The notes below the pieces were generated by a model. That model made no database searches. It saw only the letters and a program-made list of their open reading frames with translations, and had not been told where the DNA came from. 11,547 bases of DNA from contig JAJKFJ010013582.1 in NCBI GenBank assembly GCA_027382625.1, positions 1 through 11,547 of the forward strand. Direction: 5' to 3'. Numbering within the stretch: position 1 is the first letter of the stretch; every line of letters starts with the position of its first letter. The position numbers and the translations under genes are program-made. The stretch comes from Tetmemena sp. SeJ-2015 (taxonomy: Eukaryota > Ciliophora > Spirotrichea > Sporadotrichida > Oxytrichidae). This document shows positions 1 through 6,608 of this stretch, piece by piece.

Positions 1-276
1 TTCAAACTTCAGTTGACTTAATTTGTTTGACTGTTTAACACGGGAGTGGCTGTATAGCTTCCCTAAGTTTAACATATAACACGCAAGACGCTAGTTCGTC
101 TAAAATGCGTTGTTATTATTATTATTAAAGCGAGTATTTTTACTCGTGAACGCTGTTCTTATCTCAATTTCATCGGATGGGTTGAAAGCTCTGGCTAACT
201 CTGATTACATAGGCGGCATTTGTGAGTTTCCAATCTGATTCTGTAATTGTTGGTTTTCAAGAGTAGAGGTAGACAT
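1..276 (-). CDS. Unrecognised protein, N-terminal part (runs off window)
   Basis: An open frame of 92 codons starts at ATG (276-274, minus) and leaves the window at base 1 without a TGA; TAA and TAG occur in it and read as Gln. The N-terminus is MSTSTLENQQ, followed by a Gln/Asn/Met/Pro-rich stretch, an acidic patch (PSDEIEIR) and a run of six Asn codons around 108-125. The composition is typical of low-complexity N-termini in ciliate proteins, and ATG lies 172 bp downstream of the USP gene's stop on the same strand. No family was recognised. The region after the Asn run changes character (LACYMLNLGK) and could contain an IES of length 3n, but no clear pointer pair was found. Coding status is inferred from the absence of TGA, the amino-acid composition and the good start context. 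Confidence 0.6.
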
Positions 277-448
277 TTAAAGATTTACTTGAAGAGTAAT
301 TTTACACTTAATTTTATAATTCAAATTTAGAGAATTTCAAATTGGACTATAGAAAATAATTTAATACAATTTAACAGGAATCATACAATTAAAGTTTAGA
401 TATCGAGAGCTAATATTGATATGACTTTCGTAAACTTAATAATTATAA
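277..448. other. Spacer between the USP gene stop and the next minus-strand ATG
   Basis: AT-rich, 172 bp, no open frame supported. It holds the 3' flank of the ubiquitin hydrolase gene and the 5' flank of the partial gene at 1-276. No telomeric repeat or recognised signal was seen. Confidence 0.5.
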
Positions 449-2401
449 TCAGAAAAGTGGTTCCAAATAGACTCCAGAAGCATCTTCATCCTCCTACTAT
501 TGCTCTTGATTTCTTAATTCCTTTCCTATATTTTAGCTACCTTGGTTTTCATCTTTTGGTCTTGCTTGCTTGTCATCAACATAAAATTTATAGATGTAAT
601 TTTTAATCAGTTTGACTTTATGAAGTCTGTTAAGGCCCTCCAACAGTGATTTTGATGCCTACTTCAGCTTTCCTAGCATTCTTACTGTAGTCAGGCTTAG
701 CACTCTACGAAGCTGCATACAAGGCATCTCTATGTTGCATTTCAATGCCTCCCTCTCTAGAGTGCTTTTTAGCGAAATGATCTAGGTAAGCTTAGCTAGC
801 ATATTTATACAGAGACAATATATTTTTAAGCAGACATTTTTATATTTTGTGATCTCTTCTTCTGTGAGTTGCTCTCTTAGCTTAATTGCGTTATCCTTTA
901 CAATTACATAAACTGCGTCTCTACTGATCTCAAGTGTACTCTAACCCAACCACACATTTTGATGCATCAGCCTATTCCATTTCTTTAAGGCCAAATCTGA
1001 CCTTCTGAAATGCCTGAGACTGCTTATTTTGCTACAGAAGAGAGTATCTGCAGGGATGTGAGGGAATACAGTATCACTCAGGAATTTAGAGAACTTAGAA
1101 GCATGCATATTCTTATCAATCATTACCTCATAGATGGGGCTAAGTTGCCAAGTATCTAATTTAATGAGATTGAAATTTCTCTCTTCCTTATTTTTAAATC
1201 TGGATTCCATTCTCTGACTATGATATGGTAAACATTAGTTGGAAGTTGAGGGTTTATGAGAGAGAAGTTTTTCTGTGGAACTATCTGCTGCAAGTAGATC
1301 TCCTTATCGTCATAAAGATAGAAAGTATCCATGGACTAGTCATCGTGAATCACCTCCCCAAAGTCATCAATCTTAGGATTGCGGAGTCTGAAATTATCTA
1401 ATGTTAGCTAATTGTCAGAGTTCATTTAGTTGTACGTATCCAGAACTCTCTGCTCTAAAAAGAAAAACTATTTAAATTTAGCTTCAATTCCATAGCAGTT
1501 ATTTAAGGCTCAATATAACGCATTTAGAAATCATTCCTGAGAGATAACGAAAAGGATTTCATATCCAACATAGATACTGAAATTATACGAAAGAGTTAAT
1601 ATCATTACTCAAACCATATTGAAAATATCTTAGTTTAATTATAAAGCAAATCCATTTCTCAAGCTATTCAATAAAGCATCTGCTAAATTGTACTGGTCAA
1701 ATTATTAAAAATTAAATCGATTTGAAGAATAGTAAGTTGGAAAAGCTTCTCTTTGCTAAAGAGTATATCATCAAGTGGACTTTCATCTAGAAGAGCTACC
1801 TTGCATATGTTGAGTAAGTAGACCCCATCTTGATGAGGAGAACCAAGTTCAACCTTTATTAAGGCTCCTGTTGTTAATCCCAACTCTAGAAGAGTGGAGT
1901 TCATATTTTTGAATTCTCTTTGCTATCTATACCTCTTAAGAACGAAATCACTTGGATTCATGTTAAGCAATTCTCCCACTCTTTGCTTTAAATCTAACAG
2001 AGTAAATTCGATTTAAGATGAAGGAAGAATGAAATATTTTTTTAATATTTTATTAGTCTTTCTCATTTCAACAGACAAGCCGAAGATATTAGCATCAGGG
2101 TCATTTACTGGATCATGGAAGAGCAACTTAAGTTTATCTTGGTCTTTTACAAATTCTTTATTCCACAGATACTCCTCAAGTTTTTACTTCTGTTGGCCCT
2201 CCTCAACATATAAAATGGTTCCATGATAGAGAGTGGAGGCTTCCTTTATTTTCATGTGTCTGCGCCACTCAATATTGTACAGCTCACATCTTACCTGGTT
2301 ATTGTGGATCTGCTCGTGTCGCAAGAATACATTTAAACTTAAAAAATCAAATCCTATTAAATTCAACAACTAAAATTGAATAAAAGAGGAAGACGCGTCT
2401 A

Positions 2402-2456
<55 letters not shown>

Positions 2457-5346
2457 CCTAAATTTGTCATATATACATTTTAAATTAAAAATATTTTAAA
2501 CGATCGAGTGGGATATCGTAAAGCTGAGAAATTTTTTCTTCTAGCTAATTTACAGTTTCTGTCTCCTTATTTACTGAGACAATTTAAGTGGGGAGCGTCT
2601 CTAATTTAGAGAAGTCATATTTGAAGTCCTCAACATATTTCACGACTCTTAAGTAAAGGATACTAGGGTCATAAGCCTCAAAAGTTAGCAAAAATAGCAG
2701 TATAAGTAATGAAGATATATATATATTCGAGTTTCATCGTCCTTTTTAATTTCGAAAGTTAAGTCCATGAAGTTGAAAATTTAAAGTTTATGAAGCTGCT
2801 GATCATATTTGTCCTAAGGAAGTAAAAATTTTAGAATATTTTAATTAATTAGGAGCAAGTTTAACTTTGATCTTGTTATCGAAAACCCTAAATCTAAAGT
2901 TACTGAGCTCTACACCTTCGATACCAAACTCTTGCATTGCTTATTTTGCAACATCTCCTAACAGATCATTCTTCCTACAACTTATTGTCTTCATCTCCTG
3001 AGGAACATGAGTCAATTCAGCAGGAGGGAAAACTCTCAACTTCAGACCCATAACTTTCTCTTCTATTTCCTTCTGTTCCTTGATCAATTTTTCAGTCTCT
3101 TCATCGATTTCTAGTTTTAAATACTCTGGTACCATATCCAAAAAGAAGAGTATTTTTAGATTAAATATCATCAGTGATGATAAGAGGGTTCTCAAGGTCA
3201 TCCGGGTTGTATCTCTTGTACTTAAGCATATAAGCAGTGGCACTACTGCCGTTATTATCGCCAAATGTTTTGAGAATCTCATCTTAAGAAATCTCAGAGA
3301 CATTTGAGTCGTTGAAGTTATACCACTTCTTATCTTCGTGAGACTTAATGTAGCAATAGTAGTGACCACCTAGAGCACTTCCAGAGTGCACTAATACTGC
3401 GTAGAGTTCATAGACAAAGTCACCTTGTTTCAGGTATTATAGAAGCTGATCCTCGTGATTTGTTGACATCATCTCCTTTTGTTCCATTTGCTTTATTTGC
3501 TCAAGAGCCAAAGCTAGTTCTCTTTCTTCATCATTCTGAGCTAAGATTTCTTGTTGATGGGCAGGAAGCACAGAGAATTTTTCATTTCTGTGCTATACTT
3601 TATAAGATCCATCTTCTAAATCAATCACAGCTTGATCGTAAAGTGTCATGTCTTCGTTATCTTCGAAGTCACCTTCAGGCTTAGAGTAATCGATCCTTTT
3701 CTTTGGACCACTTGCCGCAAATAAGTATTGGTTGTAGCTATCTTCCTCATCTAAACCGATAGATTGTTGATTTGATTCACTTGAGGGATCTGCCTACACA
3801 TTAATCTTCACTCCCTTTTCCTTCTATTGCTTCTACTGGTAAGAAGAATTATCTTCCTTCATAACTTTAAGATAAATCTACAAAGTGATTTATCCTTTAA
3901 AATTTAACATGATCTCCATCTTTGTCAACTTGACCAGCCTTACGATCTTCTTGCATCATCATTGCAATTTCTTAATTTTAGAGTGGCTTTTGATCCTGAT
4001 CCTCAGTACCCGAGGGTGTTGATTGATGCCCTAAGGTTTCAGATGCTGTAGAAGATTAAGCATTTTCAGTAGTAGGTTCCTTGCTAAACTTGTCCCTCCT
4101 TTATTTCTCTTCTTTCTGATTCTTTTCAATTGTTGTCTTTGCATACTACTGCATGCGCTCCACCTCTTTTTAATAGACTTTGTTTTCAATGCCCTCGTAA
4201 CCTTTCATATAGTCATTCATGTTCAAATAGAATGCAACCTTAAACTTATTACACATATTTAGAAAGGGAAGGATACAGAGTCGTAGATCTTAACTCTCTG
4301 GTAAGTCTCCCAATTTAGAGTGAATCTAGCCAATGAGACATCTAGCAACTGTGGGAGCTCAGTGAACTTAAACTCAACACATCATGTATTTATCAATAGA
4401 CTTAATACCTCTATCAGCATCTACCTTCTTGTCGCATCTCTCACAGAAGTACTAGTTACCTCCGTCTAGCAGCTCAGGCTTGATATAGTTCTCGAGAGCC
4501 ATCTCTACACTTGAATTTTGAACTCCTGTCCCGAATTCATTTTTTATAGGTAGGGTCAAGTCTAGAAATTTCTCGGCCCTAGGAGACTCAAAGCCGCACT
4601 CTCTGCATTTAGTGTAACTCTGTGACTCTCCCTAGTAAAGCTGGTTGATAGTTTCGCACTCTTAACCTACTATGGCAAACGATTGCTCAATTGCATCGAA
4701 CAAAACTCGGCATAAAATTCAAATCAATAAGGATAAAAGCTAGTATCTTTATTTAGATAGCAGAACTCTTATGTGTCATGTTGCTGGTATGCCTCATTTC
4801 CGGCCCACCCGAAACTTTTTGTCAGGCCAGTGGTTGCCACGAAGTTATTTCTCGAGAGTTGTAGATTGGCGAAGAGCCTCTGAAGTTGGTATGGGATACA
4901 GTAATCTTTGTTGCCATGAAGATCTGGCATGTACTAGAACTGATAAATGAACTGGCGGAATTGAGGGGCCATGTACAGCGACTAAAGCAGACTGTTCATG
5001 TAGCAAGTGTTGCCCTGATTTGCAAGACCGATATACACTAAATAATCAAAGCAAAAGTTATGATATATTTTATATACTAAAAATTAAGTGCTCTCCTTAC
5101 TCTAGAGCGACTCAAGAGTGAATTAATTTAAGTTTAATTAAAATGAGATATACTTTTTCTTCCTCTCCTTTAAATTTAGGAGAGTGCTGTTGATGTTTGC
5201 CTGATCAGGAGGGATATCACCGAAGTTTTGTCTGCCGTAACCGATTTAGCCAGTCGACCCGTTATCCACTCCTCCATTCAATCAAAATTAAACTTTATAC
5301 TGAATATGTTTAAATATGTGATCCAATTGTATAGTACTACTGCCAT
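449..5346 (-). CDS. USP47/USP7-like ubiquitin carboxyl-terminal hydrolase, germline copy broken by 18 IESs
   Basis: Cysteine protease (family C19) that removes ubiquitin from proteins. ATG is 5346-5344 and TGA 451-449; removing the 18 IESs leaves 1,347 codons, near the length of animal USP47. Cys box: [15 protein letters not shown], catalytic Cys about residue 52 (codon 5005-5003). [18 protein letters not shown] is restored across an IES. Two Cys pairs (CRECG, CERCDKK) form the finger zinc site. A Gln/acidic linker of about 140 residues precedes the His box [12 protein letters not shown] (His about residue 546, codon 3364-3362) and WYNFNDSNV with the acidic triad residue. Downstream are ubiquitin-like segments, e.g. 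[16 protein letters not shown] ... [14 protein letters not shown] near 2010-1850, as in USP47. Odd point: the usual LQLKRF block reads VSLARF. The C-terminus is Gln/acidic-rich. Some IESs of length 3n may remain unrecognised. The subfamily (USP47 versus USP7) is inferred from architecture. Confidence 0.93.
575..605 (-). other. IES, pointer TGAT
   Basis: 31 bp, AT-rich. Excision joins QTSQSQTD to [12 protein letters not shown], bypassing a TGA and extending the USP to its stop at 451-449. Confidence 0.88.
822..835 (-). other. Probable very short IES, pointer TAAAAAT (alternative site 769-791)
   Basis: 14 bp. A frame change is needed between EEITKYKN and [12 protein letters not shown]. Removal between two TAAAAAT copies gives [18 protein letters not shown]. 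An alternative IES with pointer GCTAA (769-791, 23 bp) gives [13 protein letters not shown]. Both restore the frame; the first gives a more ordinary protein, the second a more ordinary IES size. Confidence 0.55.
1182..1198 (-). other. Probable short IES, pointer AGA
   Basis: 17 bp. The frame changes between HIIVREWNP and [11 protein letters not shown]; removing 17 bp between two AGA copies gives VREWNPERNFNL. Without it the frame meets TGA at about 1137. Confidence 0.7.
1452..1480 (-). other. IES, pointer AGC
   Basis: 29 bp, T-rich. Excision joins QELK to [11 protein letters not shown] and restores the frame through [12 protein letters not shown]. The MDS between this IES and the previous one is only a few codons long. 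Confidence 0.8.
1487..1532 (-). other. IES, pointer GGAAT
   Basis: 46 bp. Excision joins SFVISQE to LKQRVLD (with the next IES also removed) and eliminates an in-frame TGA directly after the Glu codon. Confidence 0.85.
1547..1586 (-). other. IES, pointer TTTCGT
   Basis: 40 bp. The 6 bp repeat at 1592-1587 and 1552-1547 joins DINSF to VISQE and changes to the frame that the next insert requires. Confidence 0.85.
1614..1651 (-). other. IES, pointer ATGG (alternative TTGAG)
   Basis: 38 bp with pointer ATGG, joining LLNSLRNG to [10 protein letters not shown] second solution with pointer TTGAG removes 1608-1657 (50 bp), also restores the frame, and lacks four residues. An IES is certain by frame; the boundary is ambiguous. 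Confidence 0.75.
1697..1716 (-). other. Probable short IES, pointer GA
   Basis: 20 bp. The frame changes between [11 protein letters not shown] and [12 protein letters not shown]; removing 20 bp between two GA dinucleotides gives [14 protein letters not shown]. The insert is nearly pure A/T. A 2 bp pointer is weak evidence by itself. Confidence 0.65.
2332..2494 (-). other. IES, pointer GTTTAAA, contains a (TA)24 run
   Basis: 163 bp. The 7 bp repeats at 2501-2495 and 2338-2332 join LYDIPLDRL to [12 protein letters not shown]. The insert holds an in-frame TGA and the long TA microsatellite, and is among the largest IESs in the window. Confidence 0.93.
2407..2454. repeat. (TA)24 microsatellite
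   Basis: Forty-eight bases of uninterrupted alternating TA. It lies wholly inside the 163 bp IES of the USP gene, so it would be removed from the somatic genome. Confidence 0.97.
2683..2729 (-). other. IES, pointer AACT
   Basis: 47 bp including a short TA run. Excision joins EIKKDDET to [14 protein letters not shown] and corrects the frame. Confidence 0.9.
2817..2850 (-). other. IES, pointer TCCT
   Basis: 34 bp, very AT-rich. Excision joins KIKVKLAP to [11 protein letters not shown] and corrects the frame. Confidence 0.9.
3134..3164 (-). other. IES, pointer GATAT
   Basis: 31 bp just after the catalytic domain. Excision joins NPLIITDD to [13 protein letters not shown], removing a frame change and a downstream TGA. 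Confidence 0.92.
3862..3904 (-). other. IES, pointer GTTA
   Basis: 43 bp inside the hydrophilic linker. Excision joins DKDGDHV to [10 protein letters not shown] and restores the frame that leads to the His box. Confidence 0.88.
4228..4259 (-). other. IES, pointer TTCTA
   Basis: 32 bp. Excision joins YDSVSFPF to YLNMNDYM, matching the usual 'FP..L.M..Y' of USP palm domains, and corrects a frame change. Confidence 0.9.
4366..4399 (-). other. IES, pointer TTAAGT
   Basis: 34 bp. Excision joins [12 protein letters not shown] to [15 protein letters not shown], the finger-to-palm transition of USPs, and removes a TGA and a +1 frame shift. Confidence 0.93.
4710..4759 (-). other. IES, pointer TGC
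   Basis: 50 bp. It interrupts the conserved [17 protein letters not shown] block after the Cys codon and introduces a TGA. Removing 50 bp between the two TGC copies restores the motif and the frame exactly. Confidence 0.93.
5030..5146 (-). other. IES, pointer GTATATC
   Basis: 117 bp, a multiple of three and free of TGA, so it is invisible to a frame check. The 7 bp repeat at 5153-5147 and 5036-5030 joins ...KERKKKYI directly to [12 protein letters not shown], the expected start of the USP Cys box. The interior is AT-rich. Confidence 0.9.
5268..5338 (-). other. IES, pointer AGT
   Basis: Falls two codons after the USP start. Excision joins ATG GC to A GTG GAT, giving MAVDNGSTG, and removes an in-frame TGA upstream of the otherwise start-less frame. 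A tandem AGTAGT allows a 68 bp version that adds one Val. 71 bp; the pointer is short. Confidence 0.7.
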
Positions 5347-5691
5347 TATTTTAGATTGAAATAAAGATATTCAATTCGCTTGCTCAACTTTAAAAAAAAT
5401 ATTAATTAGTTTTGATTAGCGTATAATTTAAATGCTAACTTCGATTATTAAGTTTTCTGATCAACCAAGAATTTCGTACTTCAAAAGAGCAAAAATAGAA
5501 CTAAATGTTTTTCTAAGAAAATTTAGCTATCACTTAATTATACTTTTAGAGTGTTAATCTTTCCAACTTCTTTAATAAATTGATAAAACATATTAATTTT
5601 AATAATTTGATACCTGAGTTATTATAGAGAACCAAATTCAATTATTGATAAAATAATTAACTTATTGGATAAAACTTAGCCTAGAAATAGG
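5347..5691. other. AT-rich spacer upstream of the USP gene
   Basis: 345 bp between the membrane-protein stop and the USP start, both on the minus strand. Very AT-rich with TGA in all frames; no gene, RNA or telomere-like repeat was seen. It probably holds the USP 5' flank and, if the two genes lie on separate macronuclear chromosomes, a fragmentation point. Confidence 0.55.
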
Positions 5692-6528
5692 TCAATCATA
5701 CTCTGCATTCCTCTCGTCAGAATCAAGGAGCAGCAGATTTTGTCTTGGCTCTCTAACTTAATTAGCTTCCTGTTAATTTTGCTACTATTGCTCTTTATTT
5801 TCCTCTTAGTTAAGTTCCTATTGTTTTCTTATCTAAATTAAAATATAATTAAATCTTACCAAATACGAAAGGAGATTATTTGAGTTTACTCTTCTTGTAA
5901 GAGTCTTTGATTTTCTTCGATCTCCCTCCTGGGGTTGAAAAGTCCTAATTGCTTCATGCGTTCAATATCTTCATCAATATACTCTCTGCCTTGCAGCACC
6001 TTGCGTTGAATGTACTAGAAATATGCTTTATATGCTATAGAGTGCTGCTCGTTATACTACTCTAGCATCATCTTGTAAATCACAAATAACTTCACAGTAT
6101 AATTATAAAAATAAACTCACAATCATAAAATTGTAAAGCAGGTGGGAGTAATAGGCTGAGTAGATAAAGATAGAGAGCAGGATAAAGCACACAGCTGAAT
6201 TATATTTTTGTAGGCCACTTGCACACAAATAGAAAATGTTCATCAGGGAACAGGCGCACACGAACGCATAAACGCCATAGAAGTAGGTGTATATCGAAGA
6301 TATCACCATCAACATTTCAAACAAACATAGAAATATTTTTAGAAGAAAATAAATGATTTACAAAAGCATAAGCAGTGAAGATAGGAAGGATTCAACTATA
6401 AGAAAAGTCACAAGCGCCACAAAATGCCCAATTAGAATGAAAAGCGACTTCCTCAAGTATCTTTTGTTTCTTGGTGAAGGGATCACAATTGGTTTCTCGG
6501 GGAAAAATGTTTCTTTTAAAAAATTCAT
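5692..6528 (-). CDS. Small multi-pass membrane protein with Gln-rich tail, unrecognised family
   Basis: ATG is 6528-6526 and TGA 5694-5692. After removal of three inserts it encodes about 228 residues. A basic N-terminus (SPRNKRYLRK, residues 18-27) precedes a hydrophobic helix at about 28-56. Further hydrophobic helices lie at about 58-90 and 98-130, mixed with Cys/Tyr (YAFVCACSLMNIFYLC). A charged helical region follows (EYIDEDIERMKQLGLF, 161-176), then a Gln-rich tail (about 183-205) ending LLLLDSDERNAEYD. No conserved catalytic motif was seen and no family is recognised; the topology suggests a small integral membrane protein with a cytosolic C-terminal tail. It starts only 80 bp downstream of the capping-enzyme stop on the same strand, so the two could share one macronuclear chromosome. 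Coding is supported by the absence of TGA, the consistent frame and the pointer-flanked inserts. Confidence 0.8.
5803..5888 (-). other. IES, pointer AAGAG
   Basis: 86 bp. Excision joins NQRLLQEE to ENKEQQQQNQQEA and leads to the C-terminus ending NAEYD and TGA. A third AAGAG 12 bp further on allows a 98 bp version. The insert contains a GTAAGA...TTTAG string that resembles a 27 nt intron but gives a wrong frame. Confidence 0.8.
6092..6116 (-). other. IES, pointer TGTGA (or a 31 nt intron)
   Basis: 25 bp. Excision joins LYNFMIV to KLFVIYKMMLEQ and corrects the frame. The same place can be read as a 31 nt GTGAGT...AAG intron (6120-6090), which also restores frame but replaces VK. The pointer reading fits the rest of the locus. 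Confidence 0.75.
6322..6360 (-). other. Possible IES, pointer TTTG
   Basis: 39 bp, a multiple of three with no in-frame TGA. The interior is AT-rich, and its removal shortens an implausibly long hydrophobic run (LLMLLQIIYFLLKIFLCLF) to LLMLLFEML. Support is only the repeat, the composition and helix length. Confidence 0.5.
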
Positions 6529-6608
6529 TTTTTTCAATTCTAATAAAATATGCTAAAATTTCAAGATAGTAATTTAGCTCAAGACTAATTAGATGATACT
6601 TAATAAAT

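Noticed and set aside
131..146. Inverted repeat CGAGTA-TTTT-TACTCG as a terminator or regulatory hairpin
   Set aside because: It lies within the N-terminal coding frame of the partial minus gene; a six-pair stem is expected occasionally by chance.
941..1210. A separate 89-residue minus-strand gene starting [10 protein letters not shown]
   Set aside because: It is an MDS of the large USP gene; the frame continues upstream through VREWNPERNFNL after a 17 bp excision and runs on downstream through TAG codons.
5822..5860. 27 nt mini-intron GTAAGA...TTTAG in the membrane-protein gene
   Set aside because: Splicing it creates a TGA and does not reach the C-terminal frame; the 86 bp AAGAG-bounded IES that contains it does.
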